Source: Brachycybe producta
Taxonomy: Eukaryota > Arthropoda > Diplopoda > Playtdesmida > Andrognathidae
Reading direction: 5' to 3'
Length of the DNA stretch: 64,000 nucleotides
Assembly (NCBI GenBank): GCA_036925085.1
Contig: JAUPFP010000067.1
Span: forward strand, 372,001-436,000
Of this stretch, positions 49,401-59,726 are shown piece by piece. Position numbers and translations under genes: made by a program. Numbering within the stretch: position 1 is the stretch's first letter; each line of letters starts with the position of its first letter. Under the pieces are notes generated by a model. The model did no database searches. It was not told where the DNA came from and saw nothing but the letters and a program-made list of their open reading frames with translations.

Positions 49401-52400
49401 TAGAGGTGGAACGAATCATAAATTTTCTCGAATCCGAATCCTAAAAGCTTCTCGAATCCCCCGAATCTCTCGAATACTTCATAGAAGAATCCTATTATTA
49501 TTCGTTACGAAGATACAAATAAATGAAATAATATTAAATATTAAATTATTAATAATAAATTGAAAAAGTGTGGCTTCACTCAGGGTCGGGCCACAAGGTT
49601 TCGCCGGTTTTTTATTGTTAGTGAACGCTTCTATTGGACGTCAATGGAGTTAAAACTAATTTTACCAAAGTTTTTAACAATTTTTTTAAGGTTAGGTTTC
49701 AAATGATTTGAAAGACGAAAAACGCGCAAAGATTCGAGTTTTCGAATCTCGAATATTTTTCAAGATTCGAGGATTCGAATGTGCCATCCCTAGTTTATTA
49801 AAAGTTAGGATTCGAAAGAAGAAAAAAGTGCGAAGATTCGAGTTTTCGAATCTCGAATATTTTTCAAGATTCGAGGATTCGAATGTGCCATCCCTAGTTT
49901 ATTAAAAGTTAGGATTCGAAAGAAGAAAAAAGTGCGAAGATTCGAGTTTTCGAATCTCGAATATTTTTCAAAATTCGAGGATTCGAATGTCCCATCCCTA
50001 GTTTTTGTAAGGTTAGGATTCGAAAGATTCGAAAGAAGAAAAAAGCGCGAAGATTCGAGTTTTGAAATCTCGAATATTTTTCAAGATTCGCGGAATTCGA
50101 GGATTCGAATGTCCCATTATCCCTAATAGAAAGATTATTTTGAAAGATATTAAACATGAAAATAGCCTTTAAGTGATTGTATTACCCTTCTAGTTTCTAA
50201 AACAGTTTCTAATTTCTCTTAATTTTACTCCTGAAATACAATAAAAAAAAATAAGCTGTTCTCATAAAGACGAATACAGTTTTACCAACTAATGAATATT
50301 TTTCATCCTGTTGTTAATTTTCCGCTTAATTTGAAGTCAATTGTTTCAAAATTCTAAAATATATTGAATAATAAACGATAAAACAATTCAGATCAAACCA
50401 ACCTATTGATGAGTTGTTGCCTTGAAATTCCCGCTTGACCCGCGAGCGCGGCATGTTGCACCAATTCGGCACTTAGTCCACTCTTATCGTCGAGACCCTC
50501 GCAAACATCTTGAAGTCCATCCGAAGTATCGGCACCGTCTGCAAGGAGATTAACGGAAGAAGAAGAACGATGCGAAGAATGCATCAGACCTTGTGACGCC
50601 GACGACGAAGAGGAAGAAGAAGGAAAAACGAGATGAGATTCGGCTGCCGTACTCGTCGCAACAGAAGAACCGGGAACGGAGGACGAGAAATTATTGAGGT
50701 GATGTCGTCCTTGACTCGGACTCTGATTCGGAGAATAGCGAACCGATCCGCTAGGACTTCCGACGGAAGAATACGGCGAACCGTAAGGAGAGTCTCGTCC
50801 GGTCGTTCCGTGCCTGGATTGAACCGGACTCTGAGTGGGTGAAAATATGTGATCCTTGGGAGTTACGGGATGTCTCGACTGACTAGGACTCGGACTCTGA
50901 GAGAACGACGGTTCGAGACCGGATACGTGTCGCGGCTGAATCGGACTCTGAGTCGGAGAATAGAACAGCCTTTTGATCTGCTCGGGACTCGAAGAAGACG
51001 AATACGATTGGCTGTTCGCGTGACGCGGTTGAAGCGGAGATTGAGTGGGAGTGTAAAAGGGTCCGTTGGAACAAAGCGAGCCAACGAGAGTAGATTTCTC
51101 GAGACAAGGGGCAGTCGGAAGACCCATAACGCGCGCAATGGGACCATTCGGTCGAGCTTGAAGCTTGAAGTCCTTACCGGTGGTCGTTGCCGCAGAGGTT
51201 GTCGTTGTCGTACCGACATTGTTGACCACTAAACTTACCGCGGAACCGAATTCCACTTTCCTCGACGTTGGAACGTCTTCTTTATCACTATCGTTTGTCG
51301 ACATTGGACTTCCGGGATCGGCACAAGTGATACGTCCGGGAAGAGGCGACGGTGACATCTCTTCCATTCCTTTCGAAAGAAAATCCTCGTCGGACAGTTC
51401 ACCTTCCCACGACATCGGTCGCTCTCTGTCCAGTTCCGAAGTGCTATTAGCGGACAAGCCGCTAACGATCCGTTGTTTCTTCTTCCTCATCATCACATCC
51501 AGTTCGGAATGAGCTGAAATAAACAAAACCGTTTTTCAGAAGAACACCACTAAGGAGAGAAAAATGAAACTGTTTTAGAAACTAGAACGGTTAGCTGAAT
51601 CCCTTAATAATATTTTCATGTTTCAAATCTTTCAAAATAAAACTTTTTATAGACGAAAAATTAAAAAAACATATCGTGAATGCCATTTTCAAACTGACAT
51701 AAAAAGTTTATTTTAAAAAATATCAACATGAAAATAGTTCTCAAGTGACCGAGTTACCCTTCTAGTTTCTAATACACTTTCAATCTCTTCTTAAGATGTT
51801 TTATAAACAGACGAAAAGCTTATTTGGAAAAAGATATCAAATATTAGTCATAAAAAATATACACAATTTTCGTATGATTTTCAAACAAACACAAAAAGTT
51901 TATTTTGAAAGATAAATTCATTGAAAATTCTACCAGCTGTTTCATTTGCTCTTCTAGTTTCGATTAAATTTTGTATTATTTAAAAAAAAATGAAAAAATG
52001 TTTTTAAAGTTTAAAGGCCTCTCGAATGTGTTTTAAAAACTAGAAAGGTAACTGAACACTTTCTGGTATTTTCACGTTGACATCTTTCAAAATAAACTTT
52101 TTATTTGGGTTTGAAAATGTAAACAGACAAGATTTTTAATTTTTGTTTATAAAAAAAAAGTTAATTTTGAAAGATAATCACCATGAAAATAATTTTAAGT
52201 GATTGAGCTATACCCTTCTAGTTTCTAAAATACTTTCTAGTTTCTCTGAATTTTGCACCTAAAAAGGTAGAATAATCAAGGAGATCACAAAATCAGCTGT
52301 TCATAAACCATCTTATGCTTAGTACACACAGCTGATAATTTAAATGCATTTAAATTATAAACGTGTTCTACAGAGCCCCGTGAAGGACAAACAAACAATA

Positions 52401-53098
52401 TGTCGAATTCAATTTATTCAGTTAATTAATCTGAAAATATTGAGTTAATTAACTTAAATATAATAATATAAACTATTGACATTAAAATATTGATTTAGTA
52501 TTTCAATTTAAAATATTAATAATTAAAAGTCAATTTTTATTTGGTTCATGTCCTTAACTGGATTCCGTATAATTCACCTAAACACATTTAATTTGAATTC
52601 ATTTAACTCGTATGTGTGTACAAAGGTAATAAGCACATTAAAAACCGTTTAACACGAAATATATTATCAGTTCGGCCCATTAGAAAAGCAAAAAAAAAAA
52701 AAATTCATTCTTTTAACACGAAAAATATTCATTGTTATTTCGATCTTCAAAACCCAAGATACGGAATTTGCAAACGTACAATTGTTGCCAGTTCCCGTCA
52801 CATCCAATGGTGGTCCACCACCTCCTCCTCCTCCACTGGCACCAACAGAATCATCAACCGTATCGTTAACGGAATCCTTCGATCGTAACGGATCTTCATA
52901 ATCCGTTCTCTGTTGCACGAGACTCTCGATTGGCGTCGGATGCGAGAGTACAACATCGGGAGCTGCCGCCGCTGATGTGACCGACTGTTGATGATTAGAA
53001 TGTTGATGATGATGATGATGATGAAGATGATGTAAGTGAAGAGGGTCGTTCCCGACCCAGTGGTTCGGACCGACAGCTCCGGTTGCACTGTGATTCAT
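46468..53098 (-). CDS. HR39: Nuclear receptor HR39 / FTZ-F1-beta type (NR5B)
   Basis: DNA-binding transcription factor of the NR5 (FTZ-F1/SF-1) group. Exons 52780-53098, 50403-51513, 48236-48447, 47887-48131, 47559-47753, 47214-47466, 46468-46712 (TGA), phase-consistent, 859 residues. Long Ser/His-rich A/B region (His run about residues 22-40, Gly run near 90). DNA-binding domain from about residue 479: C-P-V-C-G-D, P-box [10 protein letters not shown]. The FTZ-F1 box [13 protein letters not shown] follows and binds the extra 5' half-site bases. Ligand-binding domain from about residue 640 with [12 protein letters not shown] and D-D-Q-I-C-L-L, ending in AF-2 helix [10 protein letters not shown]. 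These resemble NR5B (HR39) more than NR5A. The ATG sits in CCGCCATGA context. The introns contain families K, C and D. Confidence 0.95.
46843..47183. mobile_element. Family D, TTAA-flanked MITE in HR39 intron
   Basis: TTAA (46839-46842) then GGGTGGGTC; at the other end GACCCACCC then TTAA (47184-47187). Sub-terminal ACTAGAATA is also inverted. The inside is unrelated to genes but rich in GAACA words. It lies in a family A arm (TTTCTAAACTAGAAGAGTAA...TCACTTAA), so it probably inserted there. TTAA duplication is the hallmark of piggyBac-type transposition (established knowledge). Confidence 0.75.
48485..49295. repeat. Family K tandem array in HR39 intron
   Basis: About three imperfect units of roughly 210-280 bp sharing AATAAGACTGTCATATGACA, AATATTGTCATAT, GTGTACAGAATAATATGACA and TGACTTTTT...GTAATGAGG. 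Many short TGACA/TGTCA inversions inside each unit. Confidence 0.75.
49310..50250. repeat. Family A element split by family C (HR39 intron)
   Basis: Left A arm 49318-49405 (TTAGAAACTAGAACGGTAGT, ending AATAAACTTTATTAG). Family C fills 49406-50127. Right A arm at 50128-50250 (ATTACCCTTCTAGTTTCTAA). Same host position as at 42826. Confidence 0.75.
49690..50127. repeat. Tandem repeat of the family C end
   Basis: Four consecutive units of about 104-125 bp. Each runs GTTAGGATTCGAAAG..., GATTCGAGTTTTCGAATCTC, GAATATTTTTCAAGATTCG..., GAATGTGCCATCCCTAG. The last ends CCCATTATCCCTAA, the inverse of the left family C terminus. Confidence 0.85.
51530..51795. repeat. Family A element in HR39 intron 1
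   Basis: TTAGAAACTAGAACGGTTAGC near 51575 and GTTACCCTTCTAGTTTCTAA near 51755. Inner arms are inverse copies. A further partial right arm lies at about 51895-51965. Confidence 0.8.
52015..52312. repeat. Family A element in HR39 intron 1
   Basis: GGCCTCTCGAATGTGTTTTA at the left, ATACCCTTCTAGTTTCTAAA near 52210, then AGAATAATCAAGGAG. Confidence 0.8.
52322..52630. repeat. Family F element, single copy
   Basis: Ends TTAGTACACACAGCTGATAA and CTCGTATGTGTGTACAAAGG. The interior has CTACAGAGCCCCGTGAAGGA and GTCCTTAACTGGATTCCG. It serves as the reference for the composite at 55306-56138. Confidence 0.75.
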
Positions 53099-53615
53099 GG
53101 CGGCGGAAGATTCCGCTGCAATGATGCCACAGCTACAATTGCCATTTGAGTCAAATTCCTCGTTCTCCTTCCGTTCAGATCAGTTCAGTTCAGTTCAGTT
53201 CAGGTGCAAAACGTAGACGTTCTCTCTCTCTCTCTAAAGAGAGAATGAAAGACCAAAATGTGAAATTTACGCAAGGTCGTCACAAAAATTCAATTTTATT
53301 CGCTTAATTCACAACGGTTTCTCCTTTTTTTTCCCACCTTAAGTTGCCTTTTTTTTTGTTCCTTGCAATTTTGACTTGTTTTGTGCTAAGTGGCCATGAC
53401 ACACTTTTTAATAATGTAAAACAAGGTACAAACACCTCGAGTATGTCAACAATGTTGTCGCTTCAAAGCTCAAAAACATTCCTTACCAAAAAAAAAGTAA
53501 ATAATTACTTTGTAAATATGAAGACCCTACTTTTTGTTTGTTTGAAGAGACGGCGGCGGCGCGCTGGCTGATTAAGCGCCAAAATTTAACAAATGTCCAC
53601 CCACATTCTTTGGAC
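53099..53615. promoter_or_regulatory. HR39 5' flank
   Basis: Directly upstream of the HR39 ATG. Contains a TCAGT/CAGTT run (about 53177-53203) and a CT-dinucleotide run followed by its inverse (TCTCTCTCTCTAAAGAGAGA, about 53222-53244). Probably 5' UTR and proximal promoter; no TATA box can be assigned with confidence. Confidence 0.45.
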
Positions 53616-54368
53616 ACAGGCGATTAGAAATCGAGATAAACAGAAGTTGGTTCCGCCCTTTTTTTATGACGAACACAACTTATAATTGGTTGGTTATGTA
53701 GTCTGACGTCACCATGCTCCGTTCTTTTCAACGTCGAACCACACAACAAACCAATTAGAAGTTGCGCCGGTCGTCATAAAAAGGGTGGAGCCAACTTCTG
53801 TTCGTCCCGATTTCTAATTGCCTGTTCTGTGGACAGCTTCAGAATTTCTTTGGCTCCGCTCTTTTATGAGCGTCAAACCAAATATCAGCCAATTAGAAAT
53901 AAAGGGCGGGGCATGTGACATCAGAGCCAGTAATAAACCAATTAGAAATCGATGACGCTCATAAAAGGGCGGAGTCGAAGTGTGCCCAGCAGTAAAATTG
54001 TATTGGCCCCGCCCTTTTACGAGCATAATCAATTTCTAATTGGTTAGTTACTTGGTCTGACGTCACATGCTCCGCCCTTTTCAATTTCTAATTCGTTTCA
54101 TATTTGGTCTGACGTTCATAAAAGGGCGGAGCAAACAAAAAGTTAGTGCTGAGTAGACAAGCAATTACAAATCGGGACAAACAGACGTTGGCTCCACCCC
54201 TTTTTATGACGACCGGCAACTTCTAATTGGTTTGTTGTGTTGGTTCGACGTTGAAAAGGGCGGAGTATGTGACGTCAGACTACATAACCAACCAATTAAA
54301 AGTTGCCAGTCGTCATAAAAAGGGCGGAGCCAACTCCTGTTTGTCCCGTTTTCTAATTGCCTGTCTAC
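53616..54368. repeat. Array of four family B palindromes upstream of HR39
   Basis: B4 53616-53825, B5a about 53832-53990, B5b about 53985-54150, B6 about 54150-54368. Each carries inverted GGCTC(C)GCCC / GGGCGGAGC blocks, CCAATTAGAA words and, in most, TGACGTCA or a one-base variant. B6 is bounded by GTAGACA and TGTCTAC. Confidence 0.85.
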
Positions 54369-54954
54369 TGAATCAGGTGATAGGGGGCCCAGGCCCCTCT
54401 CCAATAAGAAAAGAGCAAGCTTATCAGGTTTTTTTTGTATACAAAAAGAGAGAGAGAGAGAATGAAATAATTGTGTATTGGAAGGAATAAATGTGTTTGT
54501 GGTTCTAAATATACAGGCGGAATGGGGGGCGGGTACATTGGCCCCTCGATTGCGCGTTCAGAAAAAAAAAGGGTTATTATATCCATTACCTTGCCGCAGG
54601 GTTCTCATAAAATTTTTTTTTCATGATTTAACATTTTTAAACTACATCCAAACACACAAAAAAAACTGAAAATTCTCTCAGACGGAGAAGGAAAAAAATA
54701 ATAAAAATAAAACGATGTCGCAAATTTTTAAATAAAAAAAACCACATTCTTTTAAATCGAAAAAAAAAAAAGCTTAATTTTCACAATAAATCGAGAGAAA
54801 AAAACAAAACACTTTGTATTTAATATCTTGCTTTTCTATTTGTTTATCTTTTAAGAATTTTATCACCTTTTTTATTGGCAAAATTTGGGTCAGTTTTTCA
54901 AATCAAAACTCAAATAAAGAATATATCAAATTTCATTTTTATTGATGTTAGTTA
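54369..54954. other. Non-coding, AT-rich
   Basis: Short GA run (AGAGAGAGAGAG near 54450) and several A/T homopolymers. No gene seen. Confidence 0.5.
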
Positions 54955-55001
54955 AAGGTGGTATATTTAACATTTTAAAGTGTAAAACGCCCCTCAAACT
55001 C

Positions 55002-55226
55002 ACTAGCGTTAGCCCATTAGTATTAGCAGAGCGCATGCGTATTGCCATCTTATCGTTTTATATAGGAAAACTAACCTAACGAAACGTAAGTTAACATCTC
55101 ATCCGCAGTTTCCATTGGTGATCAATAGATGGCGCTGCTAACGCAAATCTGCAATCACTTTCCTATATAAAACGATAAGATGGCAATGCGCATGCGCTCT
55201 GCTAATACAAATGGGCTAACGCTAGT
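55002..55226. mobile_element. Family E MITE with 9-bp target duplication
   Basis: 225 bp. Inverted arms of about 67 bp differ at only two positions, beginning ACTAGCGTTAGCCC and containing GCAGAGCGCATGCG. Flanked by perfect direct repeats CTCAAACTC at 54993-55001 and 55227-55235. A 9-bp duplication with long inverted ends is typical of Mutator-like (MULE) elements. Confidence 0.88.
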
Positions 55227-55342
55227 CTCAAACTCTCTTTCTCTCTCTCTGGTTAAATTATGTCTTTCAGAATGTTTTACATACTAGAACGGTAGCTCAA
55301 TCACTTATACCTTGTACACATGAGTTAAATGAATTCAAGTTA

Positions 55343-55535
55343 GACAGGCAGTTAGAAATAGGAAAGAACTTCAGTTATGACGACCAGCAACTTCTAATTG
55401 GCTGGTTATGTAGTCGGACGTCACATCGCTCCGCCCTTTTCAACGTCAGACTACATAACCAGCCAATTAGAAGTTGCTGGTCGTCATAACAAGGGCGGAG
55501 CCAACTGAAGTTCTCCCCGATTTATAACTGCCTGT
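55343..55535. repeat. Family B palindrome inside family F
   Basis: Starts GACAGGCAGTTAGAAATAGG and ends ATTTATAACTGCCTGTG, with GGACGTCACATC and GGGCGGAGCCAAC inside. Compared with the unbroken F copy (52322-52630), the F sequence continues across it with TTA on both sides. Confidence 0.85.
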
Positions 55536-56350
55536 GTTAAATGTGTTTAGGTGAATTATACGAAATCCTGTTAAGGACATGAAACAAATAAAAATTGACT
55601 TTATTATTAATATTTTAAAATTGAAATACTAAATCAATATTTTAATGTCAATAGTTAATATATTTAAGTATTAACTGAATATTTTCAGATTAATTAACTG
55701 AATAAATTGAATTCGACATATTGTTTGTTTGTCCTTCACAGGGCTCTGTAGAACATGTTTATTATTTAAATGCATTTAAATTATCAGGTGTCAGAATTGT
55801 TATACCTAGTACACACCTGATAATTTAAATGCATTTAAATAATGTGTTCTACAGAGCCCCGTGAAGGACAAACAAACAATATATCGAATTCAATTTATTC
55901 AGTTATTTCAATTAACTCAATATTTCCAGATTAATTATCTGAAAATATTGAGTTAATTAACTTAAATATAATATATAAACTATTGACATTAAAATATTAA
56001 TTTAGTATTTCAATTTTTAAAATATTAATAATAAAGTCAATTATTTGGATCATGTCTTTAACTGGATTCCGTATAATTCACCTAAACACATTTAAATTTG
56101 AATTCATTTAACTCGTGTGTGGTGTACAAGGTATAAGGGTTAATTTCACATAATTATATCTTTCAAAATAAGCTTTTGAGTTTAAAGATTACCCAACTTT
56201 AGGCAGACGATATTTTTTTTGTTTTGTTAATTTTTGTCAATAAAAAGTTTATTTTGAAAAATACTAACCTGAAAATACTAATTTGTGATATAGCTACCAT
56301 TCTAGTTTTTAACACACTTTTAATTGCTATTTAATGTTGTTCCTGATATG

Positions 56351-58353
56351 TAGAAATGGAAGTTTTTTTGCAGAAATTTAACCAAATTTATGTTGACATT
56401 TCCAAACAAACTTCCATTTAAAGTTTATTTTGAAAAATAACAGAAAAATTCTCCTATTGATTCCAATATTTCTTTATTTATCATTTTTCTGACAAGCATT
56501 GTGGTGCCACAAAGTGGTCGGCGCGGCTACTGTTTGTGCTGTCCACAAGTGTGACCTTGACCATCACCGAGAAATAGACGGTGGTCGCCACTTGCGGCCG
56601 TACTCAACCACTCATCACCACTGTGGTGCCAAAAATAGCTCGTTTGAACACTCCCTCCCTTATGTATTCAATAATCTGCTAAAAAACAAACCACTTTATG
56701 TGGCGCCACAAGTTTAGCTTTTATTTAGCTCAAAATGCAACTTAACTACTTGACCTATTTAGCAGTTTCTCTTGATCAGTTTAATTACTTTAGTAATTGA
56801 GTTAGTAAACGTAACATTAGAGGATTTTCCCCTGATCTTTAGTCTGCACATGCGCAGTTCACCTGATTAGTTAAATTAAGTTCGGTTAGAAAATTTCTAG
56901 ATTTTATGCGCATGTGCAGAACAAAGAGATCAGTGAAACACAGGATTTTCCCTGATCTTTAGTCTGCACATGCGCAGTTCACCTCAGTGAAACTCTCATA
57001 ATGCTAGTTTAGTAACTTAAGTTACTTTTTAAAATTTCAGCATCCAGTTTTGCAGATGAAAGAAGCTGTCAGTTTAACCACCCCTAGTTAGAGGCTAACA
57101 ATTTGGTTCCACCTCCCCCTCCCCCCCCCCTTAAAAAGATCGGAAATTCTCGACCTTGACATTCATAACAGCTAATAATAATTGTGATGATGATGATTAT
57201 TGATTATATATCGATAATATCTCCATCGATTTCAGTCATTGGACTGAAAATAAAGTGAAATTATTCATTGAAAATCAAAAAATCTAATTCTGTTCGTTTT
57301 CTAATGGTATGTTTCGGTTTAGATAAGATACGTCAAAAAAAAAGACGGAAACGGACGCCCAATAATAATAATAATGAATATAATAATAGACAAGCGATAG
57401 ACTGAACGACCTTGTCCATAGAAACCAATGACGCATAACAAATAACACCATTGAGTCATCGCCTTCGAAAGAAAACGTCCTTATGTCAAAGCGCCTAAAA
57501 ATGATTCCTTCACTTGCACATAATGTCACACCTTTGAAGCAACAACGTGAAATTAATCAAGGTGTACGAACATGGCGATTCCCTAAACAAAATTAACCAA
57601 CCGACGCCATGTTACGTCACCCCTCGCTGTCACCGCACTAGGTAGCTACTCAAGGCCATATGCTTCAAACCGGTAAGTAAATAAAAATCGCTCATGCCCG
57701 TACGCTCGCGCTCATTTTACGAAACAACAATTCTTAATCAACGAACATGACGTCACTTCAAGGCACATTTCATAGCCATAACGTCACTTCCGGACTTACT
57801 TCCGAAACTTCTCCATAGTCAAAACATAGAAAACATTGAACTGAAAGGGTTAATTCTAATCCTTTCATCCCACAACGCAGAGATTTCCACCCCTTTTTCA
57901 GTACCCTCTAAGTTCCTAAAACCGTAATAAAAACGAGAGCAATGTTTGTTTCCATAGCAACGAGATGACCAATTCAAACCTCCTTATGAATGAATCATCT
58001 CTTACCTTCTCTCACCCTTTCCACCCTTTATTTCATTCAATAAACTCGTCCAACACACCTTCTAGTGCCATAGAACTCAATGTAAATACCCTTTCTCACT
58101 CCGTATTATAATGAGACCTTCCATAGCCTCATTCATCTCCATTGCAGCGGCGGCGGCCCCAAAAGGCGCCAATCCAATAGGACCCCCCTCCCATTAGAAT
58201 AAGACCCTTACCTGTCAAGGTCCCTTCTTATAACCTGAACTCATTCAATAAAACAAACGATAACAAGCCCTTAACACTCAAAAATAAGCTCAGAAACACA
58301 GAAAATTATCATGTCAGGTATATGCAAATAATAGATTTGTCAATAAAGCGTAC
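56351..58353. other. Non-coding spacer
   Basis: No gene recognised. A roughly 40-bp block (GATTTTCC...CTGATCTTTAGTCTGCACATGCGCAGTTCACC) occurs at about 56822 and about 56945, with a partial inverse between (GCGCATGTGCAGAACAAAG). A C run lies at 57120. 57560-58260 is less AT-rich and contains a ref-like CGGCGGCGGC near 58147. Confidence 0.5.
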
Positions 58354-58481
58354 CTGACCTTAAACGGCCTCTCTCCTGATACACAGATGATAATAGGTTG
58401 ATTCTTCTTGTTTTTAAAGCGTTTAGCCACTTTTTTACCGATAAATTTCACTTCCAAACGGTCCGTATTTAACGTTTTAAA
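58354..58481 (-). CDS. Orphan candidate exon
   Basis: A 128-bp open block on the minus strand with a good acceptor (TTTTTTATGTTTGCAG) and donor (CAG|GTACGC). It encodes 42 residues rich in Lys/Phe/Ile, including E-V-K-F-I-G-K-K-V-A-K-R-F and I-I-I-C-V-S-G-E-R-P-F. I do not recognise the family and found no partner exon. It could be a coding exon of an unplaced gene, a 5' exon of HR39, or chance. Confidence 0.3.
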
Positions 58482-59726
58482 CTGCAAACATAAAAAAATG
58501 CGTCGTTATCCCATGATTCGAACGTAAAACGTAAAAAAAGGTGAAGAGCGGCGCAGGTGTGTTGCTGGTATTCAGTTGCAGCGATGCCATCGTTGTTTTT
58601 TTTTCTTCTTTCAGCGCCACAGGAGCAGCCGCCGCCGCCGTTCGTTGTTTTATTATTTAAGCTGCTTATTATTATTCCTGTTTTGTCGTCGTCTTATTTT
58701 TCAATGAGTTCTCGTAATCGTTGTTTACGTATGGATGATTGAGCTATTATTACACGGAGACACCATAAAAATGCGTCAAATAACCGCATGGTCAAACTTT
58801 TTTAAACATCACTTTATATAAACACATGTGGAAACTAAATGACGTTTATGCCGCCTTTCGTATTACGTTGAAATTGAAACACTTTTTCCGCTGTAAAAAA
58901 AAAAAACTTAAATATGCGATGCGGATGCGATAACTACGATTTTTTTTTACGAGCGGCAGAACATTTCAGCTTTCACAGCACTTATTAAGAGTCGGGTTTA
59001 CTATCAGTAACTATGAGCGCTTTTTTTTTACATAGGGAATATATATGGGTGACGGTATAGAATAAAATCACGTACGACATTCACTAAGATTTTAAGCAGT
59101 GTATGTATGTGTTAAGTCGTTTTACTTTTTATCCGCGTTTTACTAGCCACCCATAATTGAATTGAATTATATAAAATCCAGTAAAACGCGTATAAAAATA
59201 GTTTGCTATTCAGTACGAGAATCACCCCCTGTGGCATTCCTTTTGGAAATAAATTACATTTAGGCAAGGGTTGTCCAAATATGGTGGCATTCATTTATAC
59301 AATGCAAATAACCGCCATGTTAGTACGTCACTTTTCTTTTCAGAACAGTGACGTCATTTCACCTCGCAACAGAGCTCATCGCTAATTACGTCATATATTT
59401 GTTTTTATGCTGTGAAATTGAGATATAGGCATCCATTGATTATAATTATTAAATAAAAAAAATTCTGAAAATAATTGGAATTTACTAAAATTAATAGTTT
59501 AGATTTTAAAGTCCCCTTTTGACTGAACTTTTCGATTTTTGGTAGCATTTTTTAAAAATAATTTTTACAGACACATTAAAAGTTTTTAACGAAATTTACG
59601 TGCTTTAATAATTTGTAACATTCTCGTTTAAAAAAACATTAAACATTTTTAATTATTGTAAAGAAAAGAATTAAAAAACAGTGAAAGAACTTAAAAGAAC
59701 GACTTTGAATAGAAAAAAAATTCAAA
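58482..59726. other. Spacer downstream of NUP188
   Basis: A (GCC)n-like stretch (GCAGCCGCCGCCGCCG near 58626), several poly-T runs and an inverted pair around AAAACGCG (59135 and 59183). Probable NUP188 3' flank at the right. No gene recognised. Confidence 0.5.

Larger units (their letters stand above)
54955..56350. mobile_element. Nested repeat cluster: A containing E, and F containing B
   Basis: Family A pieces at 54955-55001 (AAAGGTGGTATATTTAACATT), 55227-55305 (ACATACTAGAACGGTAGC) and 56140-56345 (ATAGCTACCATTCTAGTTTT) read as one element. It is interrupted by E (55002-55226) and by an inverted dimer of F (about 55306-56138). The left F unit is itself interrupted by B (55343-55535). Confidence 0.8.

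Noticed and set aside
50633..51512. Several Arg- and Ser-rich open frames on both strands within the HR39 A/B exon
   Set aside because: Shadows of the Ser/Pro/Gln-rich coding frame. Only the minus-strand frame is phase-compatible with the neighbouring HR39 exons.
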